Shown: positions 1-11,900 of the stretch, one piece after another
How positions within the stretch are numbered: the first letter of the stretch is position 1
Layout: each line of letters opens with the position of its first letter
Source of the DNA: Entrophospora sp. SA101
Lineage: Eukaryota; Glomeromycota; Glomeromycetes; Entrophosporales; Entrophosporaceae
Length of the DNA stretch: 17,087 nucleotides
NCBI GenBank assembly: GCA_958430865.1
Contig: CAUDNR010003546.1
Span: 49,584-66,670, forward strand
Direction: 5' to 3'
The notes under the pieces: generated by a model
Database searches by the model: none
Told to the model about the DNA's origin: nothing
The model's input: the letters and a program-made list of their open reading frames with translations, nothing else
Translations under genes and position numbers: made by a program

Positions 1-3000
1 CAATTTGAAATGCCAAATTATTATTTCTCATTTTTAAAAGAACGTGTATCATTATATTGCATATTAATAATTGTGAAGAAGAAACGATGGGGTTGGATAT
101 CATTTCATCGACCTGCGCATAGGAATTTCAACGATAGTGAAAAAATATTTTTACAGCAAATTGCCAATCAAATAAGTTTGGCCATTACTCATTCCAAATT
201 ATTAGAAGAAAAGTTGAAACGTGAAGCTCAAATTGAAGCTGCCAAAGTTGCGAGTGATGCTAAAAATCAAATATTAGCCAATACTTCTCATGGTATGCAT
301 ACACTTTTTTTAAACAGTTGTTTATTTATAGTTAATTTATTATAAATAATACCAAGTATAATAATTATTATTATTATTATTAACCATATTTTAGAATTAA
401 GAACACCATTAGGTGCAATAATTGGAGTGTTATCAGCCTTCGAAGAAACACCCTTAACTGATGAACAAATGGATATGGTACAAATTATGACTCGAGCATC
501 AGATGTGGTTTTATCAGTTATAAATGACATATTGGATGCAGCGAAGATGGGAGCACAAAAAATTTCTTTGGCAAATAAAATTTTTGATGTATTTGATTTG
601 ATGGAGAGAACAATTGAGATGTTTAGTGAACGTGCTGGTCTTAAAGGAATTGAGTTGATTTTAGACTATGGATCATTTGATATTGAAAAATCCATTAAAA
701 GTGATCCTGAACGGTAAATATTTTAATACTTTTGATGGAGATATATTGGATTATATTAACATTACAATAATATTTTATGTATAATGCACCTTCTAGCTTA
801 CAACAAGTTTTGATGAACTTGTTGTTAAATGCGTAAGTTATTCATTATAAAATCATAGCTTCATATTTATTTCTCAAATATATATACATATTCATACATT
901 TTATTTAAAAAAAAAATTAGCATCAAGTTTACAGAAAACGGAGAAATTACAGTTGAAGTATCAGTGATGAATGAGGAAAACTCGGAAAATAAAAATGGAT
1001 TAAAATTTATAGATAATTATTGCGATATTAAAAAAAAAAAAAAAGATGTTTTATTATTTAAAGTGTCTGATACTGGCATAGGGTAAGTGTTAAATAGTAG
1101 AAAATACAATTTTATAAATTATTAACAATCAACCAATTTTAACAAATTTATTATTATTATTTTATAGTATTGGGGAAGAAAACCTTGAGCATATTTTTGA
1201 AAGTTTTATCCAATGTGACGCATCAATGACAAGACCACAAGATGGTATAGGTCTTGGATTAGCAATATGTAAATATTTGGTTACAATTAACGGTGGTAAA
1301 TTGGGTGTCGAGAGTGAACTTGGTAAAGGTAGTACATTTTGGTTTACATGGATTATCGAATCATCACCACTATCATCAGTGCCGACCACACCAGCAATGT
1401 ATTCATCGTCACCGTCGTCGTTATCATCTCTAACGACAACAGATAGGGAGTTATTATCATCTCTTCGATCAAAAAAAGTTTTAATAATTGATCATATTGC
1501 AAAATCAAGAAATCGTTTAATTAAAATACTTGGCGAAATTTCTGAAAAAGTTGTTGCATTTGATATAATAGAGAAAGGTATCGAAGAATCGAAAAAATGG
1601 AGACAGAGTCATAACAGGCCGTTGTATGATATGGTTTTTGTTAACGTTAAAGAAGAAACTTATAAAGAACAAGAAAAATTGATAAATGAATTGAGTTCTC
1701 TAAATCAACAAAACAACCCTGGAGATTGTAGTGATGGTGATAGTCAATTCTATGTTGTGATAATGCTTTTTTGGTCAGTAAGTGGTAGAATAATTAGTAA
1801 AAAAATGATGTCGAATATTCACGGGAAAAAAGTTGCACTGTGTAAACCAGTTATGAAAAATAAATTTTTAGCTTGTTTACGCAATAATGAATTATTTAAA
1901 TCATCGTCACCATACAGTAATAATGATGATCCAACGATATCAGAATCGTTCAGTAATAGCATGGATCATAATAATCATCATGATCGATCACTTTTGAGTT
2001 CAAATGCAATAAATAACAAATTGAATGAAATTAAATTAGAAAATTTGCAACATCAGCAGAATCAATCCAATGATGTTAACAATATGGATGATAATGTGAT
2101 CACAGATGATAACAACAATAGTAATGAAAATAAAGATGATATTAATATTGATAATAGTATCGGTATCAATGCTGATGAAAATATTCATAAATTAAATAAT
2201 TCTTCTAGTTTTAATGTTGAAGGGGGCTTTAGTGTAAGTTGTGCCGATGTCAATAATGTTAGTAAAAAAGATGATTATAAAGCCATCAATGGTAATATTA
2301 AAACTGCTGACCATAACGAAGCACAAAAAGAACAAGAAAAAAAATCAAAAATCAAAAATAAAGATACCAACAACACCAATAACCATAAGGACGGTTTATT
2401 GAAAAGAAAGTCGTCAATTGATAATGATGAAGATCACTTGGCAAAATCAAGATCAAGAGTAGTCACCAAGACAAAACGGATTTTATGTGTGGTAAGTTAT
2501 TTTTGATAAATAGATAAATTATTATAAATATATAATTATTAATTATTATTATTCTATGCAGGAGGATAATCCAATCAATTTAAGAGTTATTCAACATCAA
2601 TTGATAAAGCTCGGGTACCCTTCATTAACAGCAACTAATGGTCAAGAAGCTGTTGATATAGTAAAATCTGAATTTTTAAATGAGAATTTTTCTTCTTCCA
2701 ATGGTGAAGAAAGGATTTCATTAATATTAATGGATTGTGCTATGGTAAATAATATAAATTATATTTATCAGATATATACATATATATAATATATTCTTAA
2801 AAAAATATTTATTTGTTTATTTAGCCTATAATGTCAGGATTTGATGCATCAAAAGAAATAAAGTTAATGAAACCGCCAGCATCAAATATACCCATAATAG
2901 CATTAACTGCTTCAGCTTCAGAAGGAACAAAAGCTAAATGCCTTGAAAGTGGTATGGACGATTACGTTACAAAACCACTTAAACTCAATCAACTTGGTAT

Positions 3001-3046
3001 CATTTTAAATAAATGGCTTGATGAAGAAGGTCAACAAAAAATTTGA
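1..3046 (+). CDS. Hybrid sensor histidine kinase, 5'-truncated by window edge
   Basis: The exons I infer are 1..292, 395..713, 797..832, 921..1082, 1168..2491, 2562..2744 and 2825..3046, giving 845 residues in frame to a TGA. Residues about 24-62 look like the C-terminal half of a GAF sensor domain. The HisKA H-box ([12 protein letters not shown]) has the phospho-acceptor His at residue 97, and its Glu codon is split by the first intron. The HATPase domain shows the N-box ([11 protein letters not shown]), G1 (DTGIG) and G2 (DGIGLGLAI). Residues about 370-505 form a degenerate receiver. An Asn/Asp-rich linker follows (about 510-700), then an intact C-terminal receiver with the EDN acidic pair (712-714), phospho-acceptor Asp769, Thr800 and Lys822. 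By family knowledge it autophosphorylates on His and relays to its receiver, then to an HPt protein and a response regulator. The signal sensed and the fungal HK class cannot be told because the N-terminus is missing. Confidence 0.93.
1472..1885 (+). other. Degenerate (pseudo-)receiver domain inside the histidine kinase
   Basis: This is a sub-region of the kinase CDS, roughly residues 372-509. The first strand reads [16 protein letters not shown], like the start of a receiver domain, but only one acidic residue (Asp378) stands where two are usual. The strand that should carry the phospho-acceptor reads [11 protein letters not shown], with Asn429 where Asp is expected. The late [13 protein letters not shown] segment keeps the conserved Lys-Pro pair (Lys496). 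The fold therefore seems preserved while Asp phosphorylation should be impossible. Such domains usually act as regulatory or docking modules; that role is inference here. Confidence 0.75.
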
Positions 3047-4230
3047 TTTTATTATTTATACACACATACATGCATGTATCTATGTAAATATTCATTTTAT
3101 ATAAATTATTAGATATTTAATTTAATTATTGATTTTTGTATTCTAGTTATAAATTTTTTTTTGTAATATAATAATAATACATTCAATGATATTTTACACA
3201 TATATTGTGTGTATTTTTCCTTAAGGTTAAGATTTTATTTATGAAAATTTAAATATGCTGATCAAATATGTTATGCAATTTTAATAAAAATAAGTTGTTT
3301 ATTGAAAAAAATAATTCGGATAAAACAAATAATTAAGGTCCAGTTTAAATTCAAGCTCACTGGAAAGATTGCTATTTATTAAAAGAAACATGAATCTTGT
3401 TTCAGTCTTTCCTTATTAGTTTCATTTTTAATTTCAATTTTTATAATAATAAAATCAATATTAAACCTTGTTGTATATATAGTTTGAATATTTAAGTAAT
3501 TGAACAACCCATGATTCCAAATAATCTAATAAAATGAATGAACAAACCCAAGATAAAACAAATAAAACAAATAATTTGAATAAAGCGAATTAAATTTTTA
3601 ATTCGAATAAACTTTTTAATTCGAATTAATATTAAAGGTCACCTGTATTACGAATAACTCGAATAAGAATTTGTATTACGAATAGAAGCCCTAATTGTAC
3701 TGACCCATTTATTTTTCTCCATAAAAAAAGCATTATATATGAAAAGACCTGCATAAAATTTAGCCAAACATTTTTTACAACAATGAATCTAGATTTTTGG
3801 TCATTACAGTATCCAAATTTGGAAAAAACCTGATGGTAATAATAATAAATAAAAAATTTTATAAATAGATTAAAAATGCTTAATGGTGGCTTGAACATAT
3901 TAAGTTAATTCAATTATAATTAGTCAATTTAAGGTTTATAAATAAATTGGGCCAAGAAATTTCACATTTCATAGCCAGCATAAATAATCAAACTAAACAA
4001 ATTTATCATTATCATTATAGGTCAATCAATAGCTAGGCTAATCCAACCAAGTCAGGTTTCCTTTTGATTCACATAAAACCTATTCAAAAAATTTTTTGGC
4101 GTCAACATTAATGTTAAACTAGCAACACTAATTTGAAACATAAAAGGCATCAAAAAATATATGAAACTATTTTAAATTAATTGTATTTTATTAAAACAAA
4201 ATCAATACCTGTTGGGTTTCCTCTACTTTT
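3047..4230. other. Intergenic region downstream of the histidine kinase, no gene seen
   Basis: This is AT-rich DNA without a convincing gene. A possible poly(A) signal, AATAAA, lies at 3283-3288, about 240 bp after the stop. Between about 3310 and 3680 the motif AATTCGAATAA and relatives (ATTACGAATA, ACTCGAATAA) recur several times, which suggests an eroded repeat. A minus-strand open frame at 3632-3898 has no recognisable domain. TA-CAGTATCCAAATTTGG at 3805-3822 resembles the end of a Tc1/mariner element and lies outside the transposase relic that follows, but I found no matching opposite end. Confidence 0.5.
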
Positions 4231-4540
4231 TTAAATAGTATCAACCCTTCGTGACATACTATCTATTAATTTATTATTATTAATTTTTTCTAGACTAGTA
4301 CTAAACCATTCCTCTTTCAATAAATTAAATAATTCAGTCTTATTTTTGATTAACCTACCAAAATTTTCAATAAGATTGAGATATGGACTTTGGACGGAGA
4401 GAACCATATTGTTATTATCTCCTTTCCATATGCATTGTACATTATCTTCTTGAAAGATAAATACACTACCGCCATCTTCTTCTTCACTTAATTCATTAAT
4501 AAAAGGTAGCTTTACATTGCAATTTAAAATTTTACAATTT
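4231..4540 (-). pseudogene. Tc1/mariner-type transposase, C-terminal DDE fragment (decayed)
   Basis: Read on the minus strand, this gives a C-terminal Tc1-like transposase segment ending at a TAA (4231-4233). In order it shows LPFINELSEEEDGG, FIFQEDN (second catalytic Asp), VLSVQSPYLNLIENF (third catalytic acid, the Glu of IEN), and the tail DSMSRRVDTI, which matches the usual C-terminal SMPRR motif. About 25 residues separate the catalytic Asp and Glu against 34 in intact Tc1 elements, so the segment has a small internal deletion. The start of the domain with the first catalytic Asp is absent. A minus-strand frame just upstream (4553-4735) may hold an eroded N-terminal part, but I could not confirm that. 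It is a dead transposon copy. Confidence 0.8.
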
Positions 4541-5977
4541 TTTTAACGATTTTCAAAATTCAATCCGTTCAGTGTTTTTGTCAATAAATTGAGAAATGAT
4601 ATGGCAAACTCTGAAAACAACTAGGCTCAGAAATGTTTTCGATATCATTTGCGGTCGATTTAAACATGAGACATATTTTTTACTTACACCACAAAGGATG
4701 TTAAAATTTGCTATTGTGGTCAATTCTCGAGTCAAACATTTTTTTATTTTTTTTATTTTTTATTTTTATATTCAAGTATTCGGTATATTATATACTACAT
4801 TTAATATAAGTAAACGTGATTGGGATAATAAAATTTTTAATTTTTTGACTATTATGTTTGGTGTAAATAAATATAGATAATCCGCAAAAAAAATTTTTCG
4901 GCATATTTGACAAAATGAATGAATTCTGAGCAAAATAAAGATTTCTAAAAATATACTATCCCGAAAAAAAAAGACTACATTTCACTCGCCCTACTTATAC
5001 TGGGCCTTTCTATAAAGCTTCTCTTTTATTAATTTTTTTTCCATCTCTCTTTCTCTATTGTTATATTGGACAAAAGCAACCTTGAATCACGATCAAACCT
5101 AATTTTTATTGGCTGTTTAAAAGGAATCAGAAAATTAGTTTCTACCAATAATGATGAACAACAACAACAACGACAAAAGACAGCTTCTTCTACTAATAAT
5201 AATAACAACCAAGTATTAATCCGGTTCACATCAATATTATCATCAACAACAAAACAAATCGTTTGACCATCTCAGCATCATTATTTATACACAAAATTAC
5301 TATATAGCGGGTATGAAAAAAGCGTTTATTTATTCGTAGTATATACTTAATATTAAGGATTATTCTTACATTTGCCGATCAATTTTCTATCACGTCACGT
5401 CAAAATCATCTATATTAATAGTTATTGTGATTATCAGGGGCAATCGATTTTGAGAATGAAATATTAATATTATTTAAAATGCCAAATAATGTAATTGTGT
5501 GTGCGAACAAACCATTTACGGTTCTACAAAATATTTCTTTTAAGACATGTTAATAAAAAAAGATCCTTTTTAGAGCATAGTGGAAATTTGAAATGTTACA
5601 TTAATTTTTTATATCGTGCAACGTAACTTTACAAACATTTCAAGTGATAAACTGGATTTGAATTGGATCTGAACTTGATTTCCAATTTAGAAAGGTAACA
5701 ATTATATATTGGTGAAGTATAACATTTCGTGTAACAAAAAATTTCACTAAAAAGATTACGAAAGGTAAAGATCAACTTTGATATATATATATATACAATA
5801 GAGTTTGGGAATTTCGTTATCTATCAATTACTTTGTCTAAAAAAGTTCTGTGAAACTTGAATAAAGTATTTTTTTGTTTTAGTACTAGTGTTAAATTTCC
5901 GAATTCTCGATTTTGTATCATCTTTTTGGTTTTTTTTTAAATTCATCTTAACAAATAAATATTTATTAATTTAAAAT
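4541..5977. other. Intergenic region upstream of the double-kinase gene
   Basis: No gene is supported here. Position 4553-4735 (minus) may be the 5' remainder of the Tc1-like relic. A frame from 5066 to 5266 (+) encodes a Gln/Asn/Thr-rich stretch but has no ATG and no recognisable domain; it may be transcribed leader or chance low-complexity sequence. A short (TA)n tract lies at about 5781-5796. The promoter of the double-kinase gene should lie in the last several hundred bases, but no specific element can be named. Confidence 0.45.
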
Positions 5978-8900
5978 ATGAATTATTCACAACCTTCCGC
6001 TTTATCACCAGATTATAATAATTTCATCAAACACAACGTTTATTACAATGAACCAGGTAGTTATGACAATAAAAAGGATAATAACAATGTTAATAATAAT
6101 ATTATTATTAATGATGATGAATATCAAATAATCAGGTTGGTTGTTAGTTATTATTATTACTATTTATTATTGTCACAAGCATTTAAATAAATATAATATA
6201 TATGTGCACATATACATAAAATGTATGTAGAAAATTTAATTATGGAAGAAAGCTTAATGTGTTCAAAGCATATAAAAAACCAATTGAATCAGAATACTAT
6301 ATTATAAAAGGATATGATGATATTATTTCATATAAAAGAGAAATAGATGCATTGATTTCATTGAAAGGGGCAAAGGTAATTTCTTAATGTGTCACTATGA
6401 ACCAGAGAAATATGTATTTAAATTTTCTTTTTTTTATTATAGAATATTATGCAAATTATAGATTATGATTCACATAAGATAGTAGTTGTTAGTGAATGCG
6501 CACTATATGATTTAGAAACTTTTTTTGATCACCAGGCATGGACCCAAAGACAAGCAGAAAAGATGCCAATAATAAAAGTAAGTTTTCCATAAAAACCTAA
6601 AATTTAAAATTTATATTACATGCTATGTATGACAAATCATATATCTTAAAAAATATTTTATAGGATATTGTAGCTGCATTATCTGAATGTCAACATAAAA
6701 ATATAGGTAATTACTCACATATTAATATAAATATTTAATTGCTCATTTATTTATGTGATGAAGTTAATTCTCATTTTTCGTAAATAAAATAGTTCATTTG
6801 GATTTATCACCAAAAAATATAATGTATTTTCGTGATGAAAATTGGAAATTGATAGATTTTGATTCTGCATGTATAGCAGATAAAACTCATGTGTCAAAAA
6901 CCACAACAATAAAATATTGCAGCCCTGAATTAATACAAGCTGAAGAGGATGGAAAATGGATAAAAGCACAATTTTCCATGGACATGTTTTCATTTGGATT
7001 AATTTTATACTATATTGAAAATGGTTATTGGAATATTGCTGATCAAAAATGTCCTGACAAAAAATTGCCAATAACTACTATTGATGAACCTTATGCTGCT
7101 GATGTTATTGAGAAATTGTTGGAAAAAAATGTTAATAACAGGTATAAATCTATTTTTGATATTTATTGCTTTTATAATTTCTTATATTTTTATTCACATG
7201 CACACAGTTATTTAATCCTTTTCTTTTTTCTATGAAATCACTTTAGAATGACATTGGCTCAATTTAAGGTAAGAATGAAGTTTTATTAAAAAACCAATTG
7301 CAATTTTAAAGTTTATTAATGTTTGTTATAACTTTTATAAAAGGAAACAACATATTATAAGAAATTGTCAAAATTCAATGATGCTCAAGATGATTTTAAC
7401 CATGCCCAAAATAAAACCATTGTAGAAGAAAGCAAGTATTCTTTATTAGGTGTGATAAATAATAAACATTGATAATAAATAATAATATTTTTATATTCTT
7501 TGTTTCTTTAGAGAAGGCTTATCATGAAAAATGTAAAATGCAAATTGAAAAAGAGGCCAAAGAACTTAATCCAGATATAAAAGATGATGAACTAAAACAA
7601 ATGAATGTTGATTTACAACAGGTAGAGTTTTGAATTACAATTAATATAAATATAAAATTTGCATATGGATAATTATTATGTTGTTGTATGTATGTAGGAA
7701 CGATTTTTATTATTCTTAGAAAGATATCATCAAGAAATGAAAATAAGTTTGAAAGATATGAATAAGAAACTAGATGAGGTCAAGACCTCTGTATTAAATC
7801 TTACTGAAACAATTCCACGAATGGTGTTTATTATTTGCATTTTTTTTTTTGTTCATTTGTTTATGTTCAATCATGTGATTATTAACATATGAGTTTTAGT
7901 TAATAAAAATTCAGAATGAGAAAACACCTCGAGTTTTTATAATGGTACCACAACGTCGTGAGTTTAAAAATCCAATGTAGGTAAAATTTACCAGATTTAT
8001 CATTTTATAAAGAACATCTTTCAAATAATTATTTTATTTTGTAATTATCTTTTGCAGGACCTGGTACACAAATCCATTCAGAATGTATTTTGTATGTGAA
8101 CACAATAATAATTGGCATGTACCAGAGCAAGAGGGCTATGTAATCACAAAAGTTCCTGAATTCATTAAAAAATATGGACCTTGGATACAATTATGGTAAA
8201 AAAATTTAATTAAATTAACTACAAAAAATATATTTCTTTAAAATTGACTAATAAATAAATTATCATTATTAGTATTGAAGCCTTAGTATTTGGATTACGT
8301 GTGGCAACCAGTAATTTATTTCCACAAGAAATAGGCAATATTCTTTCAGGAATATTTAATGTAAAAATTGACAACAGTGATGAAATTGTTCAATATTTTC
8401 AAGAGATAATTGATACAATTGGTGTTGGAGTAAAAGAAATCAATGATAATAATCCTGATTTAGTTCCATTGGAACGTGATAGAGAAAGTAATTATCAGGT
8501 TTTAAATGCTTCTGGAATACGTGCTTTAGCAAGTAAGTAGATTCATAAAATTGTCTTTCCTAAAAACACTTAATTTTTATCATAACTAATTACAATTATA
8601 ATTATTCTTTGTTTTGAATAGGTTTTGTTAAGAGCAAGCAAAATTCTGAAAATTTTGGAGGCTTAGTCCAATGCATCGATAAAAAAAACCAGAATGTCAT
8701 ATGGTTATGTAGTGAGCATCGAAATGATAATGATTATACACTTAAAGATGAACCACAATCTCCACACTCTCCACATCCATCCAATCGAAATTCAACTATT
8801 ATGTATGGTTCTCATTTGCATCATCCATCCTCTTCACGTTCATATTTTCCAACCTCTCCAACCCCTCCAACCTCTCCACCCCCTTCTATTCAACCTTCCC

Positions 8901-11900
8901 GCAATTTTACACTTGGTTCAACACATTCATTCAACAATAATCAAAATTACTATAATAATAATGGTCATGACAATTACCCAAATTGTGAAGATGATGGTCC
9001 ATTTTCATCGCAACCTATTTCAAGATCAGATTCTCTGAAACAATTCCACGAATGGTGTTTATTATTTGCATTTTTTTTTGTTCATTTGTTTATGTTCAAT
9101 CATGTGATTATTAACATATGAGTTTTAGTTAATAAAAATTCAGAATGAGAAAACACCTCGAGTTTTTATAATGGTACCTGAACGTCGTGAGTTTAAAAAT
9201 CCAATGTAGGTAAAATTTACCAGGTTTATTATTTAATAGAAGAACATCTTTCAAATAATTATTTTATTTTGTAATTACCTTTTGCAGGTCCTGGTACACG
9301 AATCCATTCAGAATGTATTTTGTATGTGAACACAATAATAATTGGCATGTACCAGAGCAAGAGGGCTATGTAATCACAAAAGTTCCTGAATTCATTAAAA
9401 AATATGGACCTTGGATACAATTATGGTAAAAAATTCTAATTAAATTAACTACAAAAAATATATTTCTTTAAAATTGACTAATAAATAAATTATCATTATT
9501 AGTATTGAAGCCTTAGTATTTGGATTACGTGTGGCAACCAGTAATTTATTTCCACAAGAAATAGGCAATATTCTTTCAGGAATATTTAATGTAAAAATTG
9601 ACAACAGTGATGAAATTGTTCAATATTTTCAAGAGATAATTGATACAATTGGTGTTGGAGTAAAAGAAATCAATGATAATAATCCTGATTTAGTTCCATT
9701 GGAACGTGATAGAGAAAGTAATTATCAGGTTTTAAATGCTTCTGGAATACGTGCTTTAGCAAGTAAGTAGATTCATAAAATTGTCTTTCCTAAAAACACT
9801 TAATTTTTATCATAACTAATTACAATTATAATTATTCTTTGTTTTGAATAGGTTTTGTTAAGAGCAAGCAAAATTCTGAAAATTTTGGAGGCTTAGTCCA
9901 ATGCATCGATAAAAAAAACCAGAATGTCATATGGTTATGTAGTGAGCATCGAAATGATAATGATTATACACTTAAAGATGAACCACAATCTCCACACTCT
10001 CCACATCCATCCAATCGAAATTCAACTATTATGTATGGTTCTCATTTGCATCATCCATCCTCTTCACGTTCATATTTTCCAACCTCTCCAACCCCTCCAA
10101 CCTCTCCACCCCCTTCTATTCAACCTTCCCGCAATTTTACACTTGGTTCAACACATTCATTCAACAATAATCAAAATTACTATAATAATAATGGTCATGA
10201 CAATTACCCAAATTGTGAAGATGATGGTCCATTTTCATCGCAACCTATTTCAAGATCAGATTCTAGAGAGTCGTCATTAATTATGGATATTAATTACCCA
10301 GTTCCATTAATATATTTTGTTAATGACATCCTTGTAGATGTTCTTAATAATGCATTGTCATCCGATTGTGCTCATTTTGGCATTGATGAAATTAAAAAAG
10401 AGACACACAACATGCGTGAAAATTTGGCAGGTCTTGCACAATTTTATCAGAATTGGCTTAACAGTCAACAAAAAAGACTCTTAAATACCATATTAAAAAG
10501 GTATATTGTTGGTTATGTTTATTTCTTAACAATGATTTATCGATATTGTTATGGTATGTAAAAAATCATTTAATATAATAATCATTTAATTTTCTGCTAA
10601 AAAATTTTTTTAATTATTTACAATTTTTTTTTTAAATATAAAAGTAAAATTGACACACAGATTTAGGAGTCGAACAATTCATTGTTTTAGTGATCTACCT
10701 GTTGTTCATAAGTATTTATATAATTGATTTATTGCCAACTGAAATTTACTCTTTTGATTTCAATTTTAATTATATCTGATATAAATATATTATTTTATGT
10801 TTTAGAATTATTAAATTAACTAATGCATTGAATGAATTTTATGCTGAGTCAATTATATGTTTGGAAAGTAATGATCGAAAAGGCATTGAACAAAATTTAA
10901 ACAAACTTGATTCAAGTTCCAAGATTTTAAATAAATATTCTCAATATAATAAATTAATGAAGAATAATGCTTTAAAAGAATGGTATATAATCAGTAAAAC
11001 ATCTATGATTCACGATGAATGTGATGGGGAAGATAGGGAGAACAAGGATGAATATAAACAAGTCTTTAATGATATTTTAGTGATAAAAAATAGAATGTTA
11101 AAAGGGAATATTCCAGTTTTTGGAAAAGAGTTAGATCCTGAATGTTTTAATGATGAGGATAATATAAATTGCATAGAGAAGGAAATTTATATGTATAGTG
11201 AACAACATTTGAATGACTCAGATTATATTTTAAAATTTCTAGGGTTCACTGTAGACAAATTCAAACCAATACTTCATTATGAATATGCTAACTATGGAAA
11301 TTTGTATGAGTATTTAAAAAACAACCAAACTTTGCCTGAAAATGAAAAACTGACTTTGGATGCCAAACTAAATTTGTCATTAGATATATGTTTTGGACTT
11401 GAATTTCTACATGAGGTAAGTTTACAAGCTATTTATAACTCTATTCTTTCTCACTATATAAGCATTTCTTTAATTCTCTACCAATTTCTTTTTTAAAAAT
11501 TATAAGAGACACATTCTGCATTTAGACTTGAGAAGTAGCAATATATATCTGTTTAAAAATGGATATGAGAATGAATTCCTAAAGCCAAAAATTTCCAATT
11601 TTTTATACAGTGTAGATACATTGAATAACCACACAACTGTTAAACCATGTTTACCAAAAAGTATTGACAATCAAGTCAGGAAAAGATGGCATGAACCTCA
11701 ACGTTTAAAAAATGAAAAGTACAATTGCACATTTGAATCAGATTATTATAGTTTGGGGATGTTACTTTGGGAGATATTTCATGCGACAGGAGCTTTACCA
11801 TATGAAAAAATAAAAATTGAGAATTTATATGAACATTTGAGATCTAAAAATGGGCCTGAAAGTTTGCCAAATAATTTACTGAAGATAATGTAGATTGCAT

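Noticed and set aside
361..381. (ATT)n tract as a functional element
   Set aside because: It is a simple repeat inside an intron just before the acceptor, of a kind common in this AT-rich sequence.
3632..3898. Minus-strand 88-residue open frame
   Set aside because: It is hydrophobic and AT-driven with no motif, and the region is repeat-like; I do not call it a gene.
3805..4980. A complete Tc1 element with both ends around the transposase relic
   Set aside because: A plausible left end (TA-CAGTATCC) is present, but no matching inverse was found on the right up to 4980.
7431..7440. Splice donor GTATTC at 7436 in the double-kinase gene
   Set aside because: Using it gives the wrong phase for the next exon and stops soon after; the donor GTGTGA at 7450 keeps the frame (SLLEKAYHEK).
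8694..9038. Ile/His/Leu-rich plus-strand frame overlapping the Ser/Pro linker
   Set aside because: It is the out-of-phase reading of the low-complexity linker exon; the linker frame connects in phase with exons on both sides.
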